Positions 36,455 through 46,736 of a stretch of DNA of 64,000 nt are shown in pieces. Below the pieces are notes generated by a model that worked only from the letters and a program-made list of their open reading frames with translations, was not told the origin of the DNA and searched no databases. Every line of letters starts with the position of its first letter. Position 1 is the first letter of the stretch. The stretch is from NCBI RefSeq assembly GCF_023639785.1, contig NZ_CP098325.1:62001-126000 (forward strand), in the 5' to 3' direction. Source of the stretch: Leclercia adecarboxylata. Its GTDB lineage: Bacteria; Pseudomonadota; Gammaproteobacteria; Enterobacterales; Enterobacteriaceae. The translations under genes and the position numbers were made by a program.

Positions 36455-37120
36455 ATGGAGACGTTATCCCCGCTGTTGCCGCGGGAAAAAATGCTGCGCG
36501 ATGGTGCACCGCTGCTGACAGACGAAGAGCTGCTGGCGCTGTTCCTGCGGACCGGGACGCGGAGTAAAAATGTGTTTGCCCTTGCCAGAGATCTGCTGCA
36601 GCATTTCGGCTCTCTGCATGGCTTGTTATCCGCAGAGATGAAGGATTTCAGGCGGGTCGAGGGGATTGGCCTGGCGACGTTCGCCCAGCTGAAAGGCATT
36701 GCTGAGCTTGCCCGACGCTATTACTGCTCGGGGATACGGGGCATCAATCCGCTGAAAGACCCGCAGATGACACGGGAGTTTGTGCGAAGCCAGCTGGCGG
36801 AAGAGGAGCGCGAGATCTTTATGGTTATCTTCCTCGATAACCAAAATCGGGTGCTGAGCCACAGCCGCTTATTTTCGGGTACCCTGAGCCATGTTGAGGT
36901 GCATCCACGGGAAATTGTGCGCGAAGCGATAAAAGTGAATGCCGCGGGCGTGATCCTCGCGCATAATCACCCCTCAGGGCGCGCCGAACCGAGCAAAGCC
37001 GACAGAGACGTGACCGCACGCATCATTAAATGCTGTCAATTCATGGACATTCGTGTTCTTGATCATCTGGTCATTGGCCGCGGAGAGTACGTTTCGTTTG
37101 CCGAACGTGGGTGGATTTAA
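36455..37120 (+). CDS. radC: RadC family protein (JAB/MPN domain)
   Basis: 221 residues. N-terminal helix-hairpin-helix-like part ([40 protein letters not shown]), then a JAB1/MPN metalloprotease-like domain with the zinc signature [19 protein letters not shown] (HxH...D) and an upstream catalytic Glu region. Despite its name the protein has no proven DNA-repair role; function unknown. Upstream of rpmBG as in E. coli. Confidence 0.93.
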   Translation: METLSPLLPREKMLRDGAPLLTDEELLALFLRTGTRSKNVFALARDLLQHFGSLHGLLSAEMKDFRRVEGIGLATFAQLKGIAELARRYYCSGIRGINPLKDPQMTREFVRSQLAEEEREIFMVIFLDNQNRVLSHSRLFSGTLSHVEVHPREIVREAIKVNAAGVILAHNHPSGRAEPSKADRDVTARIIKCCQFMDIRVLDHLVIGRGEYVSFAERGWI

Positions 37121-37162
37121 GCCATTTCTCGCGATCCATCGGGATCTTTGTCTGTTCGGGAC

Positions 37163-37191
37163 TTGAGCACATCCTCGAGTCAGCGTATACT
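37163..37191 (+). promoter_or_regulatory. rpmBG promoter
   Basis: TTGAGC (37163-37168), 17-base spacer, TATACT (37186-37191), about 145 bases before rpmB. Leaves a ~140-nt leader that could carry ribosomal-protein autocontrol, though no site was recognised. Confidence 0.7.
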
Positions 37192-37315
37192 ACGCCACCT
37201 TTGAGAATCTCGGGTTTGGCAATTGGGCCTGGCAATCGATGGTTCACTTAGAACTGCGATGACTGGGCTGTAAAGCCTGACGAGGCGCCGATACCCCATA
37301 CGAAGCTCGAGCTAA

Positions 37316-37573
<258 letters not shown>

Positions 37574-37592
37574 GTACTTAAAGAGGAAATAA

Positions 37593-37763
<171 letters not shown>

Positions 37764-37782
37764 TTTTAGAATCTTTGTATTG

Positions 37783-37809
37783 AAAAACCCCGCATCTGCG
37801 GGGTTTTTT
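37783..37809 (+). terminator. rpmBG intrinsic terminator
   Basis: AAAAACCCCGCATCTGCGGG then GTTTTTT: stem AAAAACCCCGC/GCGGGGTTTTTT with a short loop and T-run, 20 bases after the rpmG stop and 27 before mutM. Confidence 0.92.
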
Positions 37810-37835
37810 GCATTCTGCATCTCAACGGAGTAACC

Positions 37836-38645
37836 ATGCCTGAATTACCTGAGGTAGAGACCAGCCGCCGTGGCATTGAGCCTCACCTGGTGGGGGCGAC
37901 CATTCTTCATGCTGTTGTCCGCAACGGCCGTCTCCGCTGGCCGGTTTCTGATGAGATCCACGCGCTCAGCGATAAGCCCGTTCTCAGCGTGCAGCGCCGC
38001 GCAAAATACCTGCTGCTGGAGCTGCCTGACGGCTGGATTATCATCCATCTGGGGATGTCCGGAAGCCTGCGCATCCTCAGCGAAGAGCTGCCTGCTGAAA
38101 AGCATGACCACGTCGATCTGGTGATGAGCAACGGGAAAGTGCTGCGCTATACCGATCCGCGTCGCTTCGGTGCCTGGCTGTGGACGAAGGAGCTTGAAGG
38201 GCATAACGTGCTGGCGCACCTGGGGCCGGAGCCGCTCTCAGACGCGTTTAATACCGAGTACCTGAAGGCGAAGTGTGCGAAGAAGAAAACCGCCATTAAA
38301 CCCTGGCTGATGGATAACAAGCTGGTGGTCGGCGTGGGTAACATCTACGCCAGCGAATCGCTGTTTGCTGCCGGGATCCATCCCGATCGGTTAGCCTCTT
38401 CGCTGTCTGCCCAAGAGTGCGAACTGCTGGTCAGGGTGATTAAAGCGGTGCTGTTGCGTTCGATTGAGCAGGGCGGCACCACCCTGAAGGACTTCCTGCA
38501 AAGTGACGGCAAGCCGGGCTACTTTGCCCAGGAGCTGCAGGTATATGGCCGTAAAGATGAGCCGTGCCGGGTCTGTGGTACGCCGATTGTGGCCACGAAG
38601 CACGCCCAGCGCGCCACGTTCTATTGCCGTCAATGTCAGAAGTGA
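37836..38645 (+). CDS. mutM: Formamidopyrimidine-DNA glycosylase MutM (Fpg)
   Basis: 269 residues. The N terminus [15 protein letters not shown] carries the catalytic Pro (after Met removal) and Glu; Lys57 lies in [11 protein letters not shown]2TH region [20 protein letters not shown] near 168-187 and a C-terminal zinc finger with four Cys ([20 protein letters not shown] followed by CRQC). It excises 8-oxoguanine and formamidopyrimidines and nicks the strand. Follows the rpmBG terminator. Confidence 0.97.
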   Translation: MPELPEVETSRRGIEPHLVGATILHAVVRNGRLRWPVSDEIHALSDKPVLSVQRRAKYLLLELPDGWIIIHLGMSGSLRILSEELPAEKHDHVDLVMSNGKVLRYTDPRRFGAWLWTKELEGHNVLAHLGPEPLSDAFNTEYLKAKCAKKKTAIKPWLMDNKLVVGVGNIYASESLFAAGIHPDRLASSLSAQECELLVRVIKAVLLRSIEQGGTTLKDFLQSDGKPGYFAQELQVYGRKDEPCRVCGTPIVATKHAQRATFYCRQCQK

Positions 38646-38652
38646 TGCGGAA

Positions 38653-38678
38653 GCCCGGTAAGCGCAGCGCCACCGGGC
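38653..38678. repeat. REP palindrome
   Basis: gcccggtaagcgcagcgccaccgggc between the convergent mutM and coaD genes. Confidence 0.8.
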
Positions 38679-38686
38679 AAAAAGCG

Positions 38687-39169
<483 letters not shown>

Positions 39170-39940
39170 TCACGCTTTCTCTGAGTAGCCGCGGTTCAGC
39201 GCCCACAGCTCGGTGTATTTATTAAAAGTATACTGGGCGTTAACCACCGCCAGTAACCACCCCTGCTTACCGTCCAGCACGCCACCGCGCAGCACCAGCG
39301 TCTTCAGAAACGCCCCTGCGGTGTGGCTGAAAATTCCCGCCAGTGAGGTTCTCTTGCCGCGCTGGTGACGCTCCCGGGCCCATGCCGTGGCGTAATTAAG
39401 CTGTTTGCGCTGGAAGCTGGCGAAATCACGGCAGGTGAGATGCAGCAGATCGCCGTCGAGGGTCACAAGGCGCGCGCCATCGCAGGCCAGGGATTCATGA
39501 ACCTGATTATCGTTGTACTGATAACGCGTTCGCGAATAAAGGCGCACCACGCGATCGGGATACCAGCCGCTGTGGCGCATAAAGCGACCGAGAAAATAGT
39601 TCCGCCGGGCGATGCTGTAGACGGCGTCAGGCTGAGGGGCAGCCAGCACGTGCTGGATAGCCTGTTGAAGTTCAGGCGTGACGCGCTCGTCAGTATCGAT
39701 CATCAGGACATAATCGCCGGTGGCGAACTGCTGCGCCCGCTGGCGCTGAATGCCATAACCCTGCCAGTCGGTATTAACATGGACCTTAACGCCGGCCGCG
39801 CGGGCGACGTTAATGGTGTCGTCGGTACTGCCGGAATCGAGCAGGACAATTTCATCGGCCCATGCCACGGAGGCGAGGCAATCCGGCAGCAGATCGGCGG
39901 CGTTTTTGGCGATCATGACCACCGAAAGACGCGCGGACAT
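39170..39940 (-). CDS. waaE: WaaE/KdtX-like glycosyltransferase family 2
   Basis: 256 residues from ATG 39940, which overlaps the waaA stop by one base (TGATG). GT2 fold: [20 protein letters not shown], the nucleotide-sugar DxD-type motif [12 protein letters not shown] near 90, and [16 protein letters not shown]. Homologues in Klebsiella and Serratia (WaaE) add beta-1,4-glucose to heptose I of the inner core. Position waaA-waaE-coaD is the same as in those genera, supporting the call. Confidence 0.85.
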   Translation of the reverse strand: MSARLSVVMIAKNAADLLPDCLASVAWADEIVLLDSGSTDDTINVARAAGVKVHVNTDWQGYGIQRQRAQQFATGDYVLMIDTDERVTPELQQAIQHVLAAPQPDAVYSIARRNYFLGRFMRHSGWYPDRVVRLYSRTRYQYNDNQVHESLACDGARLVTLDGDLLHLTCRDFASFQRKQLNYATAWARERHQRGKRTSLAGIFSHTAGAFLKTLVLRGGVLDGKQGWLLAVVNAQYTFNKYTELWALNRGYSEKA

Positions 39941-41214
39941 CAATGGCTCCGCACGGGCAGGTAAGGCTGCAGAAGTTGCAGCAGACGGGTCAGCGCCCCC
40001 TGGTTCTGATGCAGCACTTCAACGGCGTGGCGGCCATACCACAGACGATAATCTTCGTCGGTCAGCAGAGTCGATACTTCTTTTACGATAGAGTTCGCGT
40101 CGGTGACCGTAATCAGCCCGTCAGCCTGCTGCAGTTTGGCGCAGATATCTTTGAAGTTGAAAGTATGCGGCCCCATCAGCACAGGTATGGCGTGGGCTGC
40201 GGGCTCCAGCGGGTTATGCCCGCCACGCTCGACGAGGCTACCGCCAACAAAGGCCAGGTCGGCAATGCCGTACAGCAGCATCAGCTCACCCATGGTATCG
40301 CCAATCACCACCTGGGTGCTGGCAGACGGGATTTCACCGCTGCTGCGCATGGTGAAACTGAACCCGCCCTTCTGCACCATCTCGCGGGCGTCTTTAAACC
40401 GCTCAGGATGACGTGGTACCAGAATTAACAGCAGATCCGGGAAGGTTTCCAGAAGCTGACGATGCGCCTGCAGAATAATCTCTTCTTCGCCGTCGTGGGT
40501 GCTGGTGGCAATCCACACTTTGCGGCGCGGCGCCCACTGACGACGCAGGGTAACTGCCCGGGCAGCCAGTTCGGGCGTAACAGAAATATCAAACTTCAGG
40601 CTGCCAGTGACCGCAAGCTGGTTACGCTTCAGGCCCAGCGACAGGAATCGTGCGCCATCTTCTTCATTTTGCGCCGCAATCAGGGTGATTTTGCTCAGCA
40701 GGCGGCGCATAAAGCTACCCAGCTTGCCGTACCCCTTCGCGGAGCGCTCCGACAGACGGGCGTTGGCGACCACCAGTGGAATTTTTCGGGCGTGCAGGGC
40801 AGAAATCATGTTCGGCCACAGCTCAGTTTCCATCACGATCACCAGCTTAGGGCGCACGGTGTTAAGGAAACGGTTCATGGCACAGGGTAAATCATACGGC
40901 AGATAGACGTGGTGCACGTCTTTGCCAAAGGCGGACATGGCGCGCTCGGACCCGGTTGGCGTCATGGTGGTGACGGTGATCGGCAGCGACGGGTAGCGGT
41001 GGCGCAGGGCGCGGACCAGCGGAATAGCGGCCAGCGTTTCACCTACCGAAACGGAGTGGAGCAGGATACCGTCCGGCGCAACTTTATTGCGGCAATAACC
41101 ATAGCGTTCAGCCCAGCGTTTACGGTAGGCAGGCGCTTTACGGCTACGCAGCAGCAGTCGTAGCCACACCAGTGGCTGAATAATATAGAGCAGAGCGGTA
41201 TACAACAATTCCAA
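39940..41214 (-). CDS. waaA: Kdo transferase WaaA
   Basis: About 424 residues from a TTG at 41214 that aligns with the E. coli start ([10 protein letters not shown]); another TTG at 41247 would add 11 residues, and no ATG is available. GT30 enzyme of the inner membrane with one N-terminal anchor helix. Conserved: [20 protein letters not shown] with the catalytic Glu, [30 protein letters not shown] and [20 protein letters not shown]. It adds the first two Kdo residues to lipid IVA, an essential step in LPS synthesis. Separated from the upstream minus-strand gene by a terminator, so it needs its own promoter. Confidence 0.93.
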   Translation of the reverse strand: MELLYTALLYIIQPLVWLRLLLRSRKAPAYRKRWAERYGYCRNKVAPDGILLHSVSVGETLAAIPLVRALRHRYPSLPITVTTMTPTGSERAMSAFGKDVHHVYLPYDLPCAMNRFLNTVRPKLVIVMETELWPNMISALHARKIPLVVANARLSERSAKGYGKLGSFMRRLLSKITLIAAQNEEDGARFLSLGLKRNQLAVTGSLKFDISVTPELAARAVTLRRQWAPRRKVWIATSTHDGEEEIILQAHRQLLETFPDLLLILVPRHPERFKDAREMVQKGGFSFTMRSSGEIPSASTQVVIGDTMGELMLLYGIADLAFVGGSLVERGGHNPLEPAAHAIPVLMGPHTFNFKDICAKLQQADGLITVTDANSIVKEVSTLLTDEDYRLWYGRHAVEVLHQNQGALTRLLQLLQPYLPVRSH

Positions 41215-41329
41215 GCGATTATCCGTTTTTTCAGTTTCGGCGGGCAAATTCTAAGCATTTAGACCGTTTAAAGCTATCCCTTTGGCGCTTTTGCTCAGCC
41301 ATTTGCCTGCGTTACGTGCGTTCACAGAT

Positions 41330-41356
41330 AAAAAAACGGGCATTAGCTGCCCGTTT
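41330..41356 (-). terminator. Terminator downstream of the phosphoethanolamine-transferase-like gene
   Basis: Stem AAACGGGCA/TGCCCGTTT (41334-41342 with 41348-41356), T-run on the minus strand. Located 13 bases after the stop at 41369; separates the outer-core genes from waaA. Confidence 0.85.
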
Positions 41357-41368
41357 GATTATTTCTGC

Positions 41369-43003
41369 TTAACGTTCCGCTTCCGGCAGTTCGTTGAGGT
41401 GATAGGTGACGCGCTCTGACAGCCCCCGAATATCACCCCCGGTGATGTAGTAGCTGTCGTCTTTCTGATTTGGGTTAGTGACCTCATATCCCAGCATCTT
41501 GTTGATCAGCGTCGCCATCTGGTAATGGTTGAGCGGGACTTGCGGGCTGATAGCGCTCATCGCATACGCCGGATCGTTACTGAAGTAGAGGAATGGCACC
41601 TGGGCAATGGGCATCTCGACGATGGAGTGACCAAACAGACCGCCATCGCCCACGCGTTCGCCATGATCCGAGGTGATAAAGACCAGGACCGGTAATCTGG
41701 ATTTCGCCATCGCGGTACGGATCGCCGAAGCCAGCTCTTTGTCGTACAGGCGCACGGCATCATCGTATTCGTTCTTCTTCTGCGCCACGTCATCGCTCAG
41801 GCGTGGGGTAGAGAATTTGGCAAAGCCCTGCGGGATATTGCGCTCGTAAGGGATGTGCGGTGCACGGCTGTTCAGCACCATCAGGAACGGTTTGCTCCAG
41901 TCCAGTTTCGCCTGCTCAACCGAAGGGGTCAACACCACATCGGCACCCACGTCCGGTGCCGGGCGGATCTGCGTATCTTCCCACAGGTCGATATCGTGGA
42001 TCCCAATCCAGTTGCTTAGCCCTTCCAGACCCTGGGCGGAGATAAACGCCGTCTGGTAGCCCTGCTTTTTGGCATTATTGAAGAGGTTGGTCGATTTCGA
42101 TTTATAGGCGGCGTAATTGTCTGGCTCGCGCAGGTTGTTCACCAGCATCGGGATCGCCACGCGGGTCGAGACGGCATTAGACACGATCAGACGGCCGGTA
42201 CCCTGATACTGCTGCATCAGCGCTTTCAGCTCCGGCGTGGTGTCGCGTTCATAGCCCAGCGCGCTGACATGATGCGGGTTCAGGCTCTCACCGATCGCCA
42301 GGATGATGGAATATTTCCCGGCCTGGCTGCCCTCTATCGGCGTGACCTTATACGGTTCATAGTGCGTGACGCTCTGGTTTTCACCGGAAAGAGCTTCCGG
42401 GATCAGGCGAATAGCGCTGAAGCTCATGGCCGATAGGCCGTTACGCAGCAGAGAGTGGCGCAGATCCGGGTTGAATTTATACATCTGCCCGTCAATGGCT
42501 TTATAGAATTGACCGACAAACATCACCACAATAGCCAGCAGGCACGGCATTGCCACCCACTTATGCCATTGCGGTGCAAGGCGGCGGGTAAAGACCAACG
42601 CGAAGATCACCGCGACGGCCATGATGGCAAAGTAGATCCCAAGCGATCCCAAACTGTCCGTAATGCCGCTGGCGATATCTTTGGTTTCGACAAAGACCAG
42701 CCATACTTCGCTTGGGCCGTAAAACTGGCCGTAGAACTGATAATAGACCGCTTCCGATACCTGCACGATAAAGGTGACCGCCAGCAGCAGCCGGGTCAGG
42801 AAGTAGCGGGCGCTGACAGCCGCCAGCAGGGAGATAATCAGATACAGCGACATGTCGCTGGATTTCGGCTGATATACATGGTCTTTCAGCAGAATGATGA
42901 TTTCACACAGTGAAAACAGCCCCAGGAATACCAGGGTTAACATCAGGGTACGCAGAATATTGCGGCGTGGCGTCAATGACGACCGTGAGGATGCTTTAAA
43001 CAT
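41369..43003 (-). CDS. LPS phosphoethanolamine transferase-like membrane protein
   Basis: 544 residues from ATG 43003 (a TTG 12 bases upstream would add four residues). Five N-terminal membrane helices, then a periplasmic sulfatase/alkaline-phosphatase-like domain from about residue 220. Metal-site motifs are ILAIGESLNPHHVSALGYER, FITSDHGERVGDGGLFGHS and NSRAPHIPYERN. The residue after GE, the phospho-enzyme nucleophile, is Ser instead of the Thr of EptA and the following Arg is replaced, so specificity may differ from lipid A enzymes. Related genes occur in Klebsiella core clusters. Likely decorates the LPS core with phosphoethanolamine; exact site unknown. Confidence 0.82.
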   Translation of the reverse strand: MFKASSRSSLTPRRNILRTLMLTLVFLGLFSLCEIIILLKDHVYQPKSSDMSLYLIISLLAAVSARYFLTRLLLAVTFIVQVSEAVYYQFYGQFYGPSEVWLVFVETKDIASGITDSLGSLGIYFAIMAVAVIFALVFTRRLAPQWHKWVAMPCLLAIVVMFVGQFYKAIDGQMYKFNPDLRHSLLRNGLSAMSFSAIRLIPEALSGENQSVTHYEPYKVTPIEGSQAGKYSIILAIGESLNPHHVSALGYERDTTPELKALMQQYQGTGRLIVSNAVSTRVAIPMLVNNLREPDNYAAYKSKSTNLFNNAKKQGYQTAFISAQGLEGLSNWIGIHDIDLWEDTQIRPAPDVGADVVLTPSVEQAKLDWSKPFLMVLNSRAPHIPYERNIPQGFAKFSTPRLSDDVAQKKNEYDDAVRLYDKELASAIRTAMAKSRLPVLVFITSDHGERVGDGGLFGHSIVEMPIAQVPFLYFSNDPAYAMSAISPQVPLNHYQMATLINKMLGYEVTNPNQKDDSYYITGGDIRGLSERVTYHLNELPEAER

Positions 43004-43020
43004 AAACGGACTCAAGTAGC

Positions 43021-43992
43021 TCAGAACTTTTTAGTCAGTGGGCGAATGGCTTTACCAAACCCAAAACGCAGTGCACGAACCAGGGTAGGGCGTTTATGCA
43101 GCCCTTTACGCCAGATATCTTCAAACAGGCTGAACCAGCGCGCGGCGACAGCTTCGCGGGAATAGACCTGCAGACGCTTGTCGCCCTGCTCACGCATCTG
43201 ACGATACAGTTCAGGGTGGTTTTTCAACCGCATAATGGCCTCGAAGGCTTCATCAGGCGTTTTGGCGATCAGGTAATCGAGCTCGCTTTCACGAATAGCG
43301 CGGTAAGAAGGTTCGTCGTCGCAGATCATCACCGTTTTGCCGAGCCAGTTGTTAATCAACTTGCTGGCTGGTTTGCGGGCCAGCTTGTGATCATGTGACT
43401 TACGGAAACTGATACAGACGTCGACGTCCTGATAGTGGGTCCAGTTATCGAAGGAGATACGCAGGTCGATACCTTGCTCCGCCAGACGCTGCTTAAAGGC
43501 TTCGCTGCGAAACGCTTCCGGGAAGCTGTCCACACGGCCAAAAAAGGCGACGGTTTTGATGGTTTCATCGGTACGTTCACGCGGTTTCACCCCCGGCTGC
43601 GGCCAGTAGGGTACAAAAACGCCGTTGCTGCGGTTGCCAGCTTCAGGGTTCTGATCCACCACCACGTCAGCACCAATCACCGGTGGGCGATCGGCACGCG
43701 CAACGACGGTCACGCCACGCCAGGGTTTGACGCGCGAGCCAAAATCATCGTTATGCATCAGGTTGATGGCATCCGGGCGACACTCTGATCCAAAAGAACA
43801 CTCAATGTCGTCACCGTAATAGTGCTTCAGCGCCAGGGTTGTCTGGAACGTCCAGCCGCCGCGCCCGCCGCAGTAAAAACGCTCCGGAATGGTGTCGGGG
43901 TTTACGCGGTTATCCAGCAGCGTCTGAAAATCTGCATAGTTTTTAGCGATGAAATCAGCGCGGGAGACTGCGTGTAATTTAAGTTTGCTCAT
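43021..43992 (-). CDS. LPS core glycosyltransferase (family uncertain)
   Basis: 323 residues without a membrane segment. Starts LHAVSRADFIAKNYADFQTL and ends in a basic helix (RFGFGKAIRPLTKKF). The C-terminal half has a GT-B-like Rossmann part: TVAFFGRVDSFPEAF, DVDVCISFRKSHDHKLARKP, KTVMICDDEPSYRAIRESEL and PDEAFEAIMRLKNHPELY, typical of donor-binding domains. Nine bases after the upstream GT2 gene and 17 bases before the phosphoethanolamine-transferase-like start, so in the same operon. Sugar and linkage not predictable from sequence alone. Confidence 0.75.
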   Translation of the reverse strand: MSKLKLHAVSRADFIAKNYADFQTLLDNRVNPDTIPERFYCGGRGGWTFQTTLALKHYYGDDIECSFGSECRPDAINLMHNDDFGSRVKPWRGVTVVARADRPPVIGADVVVDQNPEAGNRSNGVFVPYWPQPGVKPRERTDETIKTVAFFGRVDSFPEAFRSEAFKQRLAEQGIDLRISFDNWTHYQDVDVCISFRKSHDHKLARKPASKLINNWLGKTVMICDDEPSYRAIRESELDYLIAKTPDEAFEAIMRLKNHPELYRQMREQGDKRLQVYSREAVAARWFSLFEDIWRKGLHKRPTLVRALRFGFGKAIRPLTKKF

Positions 43993-44000
43993 AATGTCCG

Positions 44001-44984
44001 TTAGCCGATGATTTTCTTAAGACGGAAGTAACGACGCCCCAGGCGCCAGCGCTGACGCACACCACGCGCGTTTTGCCAGATCATCGACCAGATGCCGCGA
44101 TCGAACAGTTCCTGGGTGATTTCACGTTTTTTCGCGCTGTCTTCGATGTTGTTAATGCTGTGCAAAATACCCAGACCCTCTTTGGCGATTTGCCACTGAC
44201 AGGCCGGGACACGCTTCACCTGTTCCGGGTAGCGTTTATTAATCGCGTCCAGCATTTCGAGGATCTTCATATAGTGGCGTGACGAACGCATACGCGTGTC
44301 GTCGGTGCCAGGCGTATGGGATACCGAGGCAGAGTGGATAAGATAGTCGTAATAAACTTCGTCAATATACTGAACGCGTTTCGCGGTAAGCAGCACTTCG
44401 GTAGTCCAGGGAATATCCTGATGGCGCAGGCCATGCTCGAAGGTAAAACCCTGCGCTTTGATAAAGGCGTGGCGGTAAATATTCAGCCAGGTGACATGCA
44501 GGAATTTGCGTGAGGCCAGCGCCATCTGCAGCCATTCGGGGCCGTCCAGTACGCCCGTTGAGGCCAGTTTGTCGGAAGGGAAAATCTTTTTCGACGGACG
44601 GCCATCGTCATAAATATAGGTGCCGTTGCAGGTCGCAACATCCAGCTGGCCCGCAAAGGCGATCTCCAGCAGGCGCGAATACATGCCAGGGTAAATAACA
44701 TCATCAATATCCGGGAACGCAACGTATTCCCCTGTAGCCACGGCAAGGCCGGTATTGCGAGCGGCCGATACGCCGCCATTAGGCTGGTCAATGACCTTAA
44801 AATGCGTAAATTCGTCGGCATAGCGGGAAATAATTTCAGCTGAGCGATCCGTCGAGCCGTCATTAACAATAATGAGTTCCAGACGCGATAAATTCTGCTG
44901 TTTAATGCTGTCAAAAAAAGCGCTCAGGAATTTTTCGCCATTATAAACGGCAACGATGAGGCTTAATTGAGGCGTTTCAGACAT
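44001..44984 (-). CDS. Glycosyltransferase family 2, YibD/WaaH-like
   Basis: 327 residues. GT2 catalytic domain: LSLIVAVYNGEKFLSAFFDS, ELIIVNDGSTDRSAEIISRY and the DxD-like AFPDIDDVIYPGMY near residue 90-100. The whole protein follows E. coli YibD (WaaH) closely, including STGVLDGPEWLQMALASRKF, GLRHQDIPWTTEVLLTAKRV and SASVSHTPGTD. WaaH adds glucuronic acid to heptose III when phosphate is low. In E. coli the gene is after tdh; here it is inside the core operon next to waaL, so its regulation may differ. Confidence 0.82.
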   Translation of the reverse strand: MSETPQLSLIVAVYNGEKFLSAFFDSIKQQNLSRLELIIVNDGSTDRSAEIISRYADEFTHFKVIDQPNGGVSAARNTGLAVATGEYVAFPDIDDVIYPGMYSRLLEIAFAGQLDVATCNGTYIYDDGRPSKKIFPSDKLASTGVLDGPEWLQMALASRKFLHVTWLNIYRHAFIKAQGFTFEHGLRHQDIPWTTEVLLTAKRVQYIDEVYYDYLIHSASVSHTPGTDDTRMRSSRHYMKILEMLDAINKRYPEQVKRVPACQWQIAKEGLGILHSINNIEDSAKKREITQELFDRGIWSMIWQNARGVRQRWRLGRRYFRLKKIIG

Positions 44985-45068
44985 GCTTTCTCCGTAAAAA
45001 TACGCAGCAATTAAAAGGGTATAACCATTACATTCAACGGCATTTCGACAGTCAACAGGCTAAAGCGT

Positions 45069-45102
45069 TCCGCGCCAGGGTGTTAAACCCTTCAGGCGCG
45101 GA
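45069..45102 (-). terminator. Hairpin downstream of waaL
   Basis: Long hairpin: outer stem TCCGCGCC/GGCGCGGA (45069-45076 with 45095-45102) and an inner AGGGT/ACCCT helix, 9 bases after the waaL stop. No U-tract, so terminator function is uncertain. Confidence 0.45.
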
Positions 45103-45110
45103 CGGATTCG

Positions 45111-46481
45111 TCAGGATGTTAACTTTTTGGTCGGGGCAGGGCGTAGCGCGCACATGCCCACCAGCAGGCCGGTCAGGAACATATATTGCTCAAGATAGTG
45201 ATCTTTGAGGTTGTGATCGACCATGGTTCGGCAGAAGAAGCCGACGGTAAACAGCAGCAGGAACATCCCTACCATCATGTTGCCGCGACGGAACTCCCGC
45301 CAGCCGATGTACCAGCAGCCAACCAGCAGAATCAGCCAGCCAGCGATGCCAATAACACCGTTCTGAATACCAAATTCAATCAGGCCGTAGTGGCTATGGG
45401 GAATGTTAATCCGGTTATCCTGGGTATCCCGGCGCAGCACATAGCGGAACGCCTCTTTTTTGGCCCCTACCCCTGCCGGGTGTTCGGCAATTAACATCCA
45501 GCCCTGGTGGAAAAAGCTGGCCCGACAGCCATTGGAATGATTCATAGGTACACCCAGACTGTTAACCGGTACTGCACCGTCTGTTTTGTTATAGCAAAAG
45601 CTTGTAAAAGGAGCATTCCAGCCAGCAATAGCATCACTTTCAAGGGTTTGCCAGCGCGGGTCAGTTTTCCATGAGGCATAACCGAGCAGCGCAGAAGCAA
45701 TAATAAGACCAACCAGAATGCCACCGGTGACGATAACACGGCTACGGCGCATGCTGTGCAGGCTCAGCAGGATAAAGGTAGAGAACAGGCTGCCGACCAG
45801 ACCAATAGTGCCCCAGCGGGTATCCACCAGTGCGGTACAGACCAGGTTGCTCAACAATATCAGCGCCAGAAAAGGAGTATTCAGCCGCAGGAAGCGTTGT
45901 TTGAGCAGACCGCGCGCCAGCAATTCCGCAAGGATAAAGCCGGTGATCATGTTGACCTGGAAACTCATGCGGGTGCGGTTATAAACAATCCGCGTTTCAC
46001 CCCAGTGAATATAGCCGTCGCGCCAGTAGAGCCAGACAGTGTCCAGCAAATGAACGCAGACCACGCCCCAGAAGAAGAGGATCACCAGCGTAAAGTAGCG
46101 TGCGGCAGTTACGGAAGGGTATGTTCTTTGGATCGCCGGTAATAGTATCAGGCCTGCGCAGAACAGTAATACCGGACGTAACCACTGGCCACTCCAGGCA
46201 GAAACCATTTCTTTTATGTCTGGCGCGACAAAAAAACCATTAATCAGAATAAAGAAAGTTAACGCCCATACCACAATAAGAACGAACTTAATTTTGCTTA
46301 AATCCAGCCGTTGTCTGGTAGTGCTTTTACTAAAAAACAGGCCAAGGGCGACAGCAATAATGGGGTAAATCAACCCATTGCGGTGAAACGGTAGCTGATC
46401 GTTGGGAATAGGCCAGACAAAACATAAAGCCAGTACAGCAAGGACTAACAGAGCTGTCAGAATGTTACGAGTATTTGTCAT
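45111..46481 (-). CDS. waaL: O-antigen ligase WaaL
   Basis: 456 residues, about 12 membrane helices with one large periplasmic loop. Wzy_C/WaaL hallmark in that loop: NRTRMSFQVNMITGFILAEL, then INIPHSHYGLIEFGIQNGVI with the conserved His of the ligase family. The enzyme joins undecaprenyl-linked O-antigen to the lipid A-core in the periplasm. WaaL varies strongly between strains, so homology is mainly in these motifs and topology. It is upstream of the YibD-like gene with a 126-bp gap. Confidence 0.9.
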   Translation of the reverse strand: MTNTRNILTALLVLAVLALCFVWPIPNDQLPFHRNGLIYPIIAVALGLFFSKSTTRQRLDLSKIKFVLIVVWALTFFILINGFFVAPDIKEMVSAWSGQWLRPVLLFCAGLILLPAIQRTYPSVTAARYFTLVILFFWGVVCVHLLDTVWLYWRDGYIHWGETRIVYNRTRMSFQVNMITGFILAELLARGLLKQRFLRLNTPFLALILLSNLVCTALVDTRWGTIGLVGSLFSTFILLSLHSMRRSRVIVTGGILVGLIIASALLGYASWKTDPRWQTLESDAIAGWNAPFTSFCYNKTDGAVPVNSLGVPMNHSNGCRASFFHQGWMLIAEHPAGVGAKKEAFRYVLRRDTQDNRINIPHSHYGLIEFGIQNGVIGIAGWLILLVGCWYIGWREFRRGNMMVGMFLLLFTVGFFCRTMVDHNLKDHYLEQYMFLTGLLVGMCALRPAPTKKLTS

Positions 46482-46690
46482 ATATTTTGGGCTGGTTAAG
46501 GATTCTCGGCTCTTGACCGGCTAATTAACAGTGCAGTGAGCGATTTCCACGGTTTTTCAGTGGGAAATAAAAAGCCAAAGAAAACTATCACAAATACCTG
46601 ACCTACAGAAGGACAATGTTTGTAAGCAAGAATAATCCCTATCGCGCCTTACGGAACCGGGAGTTTATGTATTACCGGGGCCGTAACGGT

Positions 46691-46696
46691 TATAAT
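46691..46696 (+). promoter_or_regulatory. Probable -10 element for the plus-strand GT4 gene
   Basis: Perfect TATAAT, 41 bases before the ATG at 46737, in the AT-rich waaL-GT4 divergent spacer (46482-46736). No strong -35 at the right distance and no JUMPstart/ops sequence was seen. Confidence 0.45.
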
Positions 46697-46736
46697 TTGT
46701 TGTTATGCCAGCTATTGCACAATAATCAGGAAAAGT

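Noticed and set aside
46482..46736. JUMPstart/ops element for RfaH upstream of core genes
   Set aside because: No GGCGGTAG ops core was found in the waaL-GT4 spacer.
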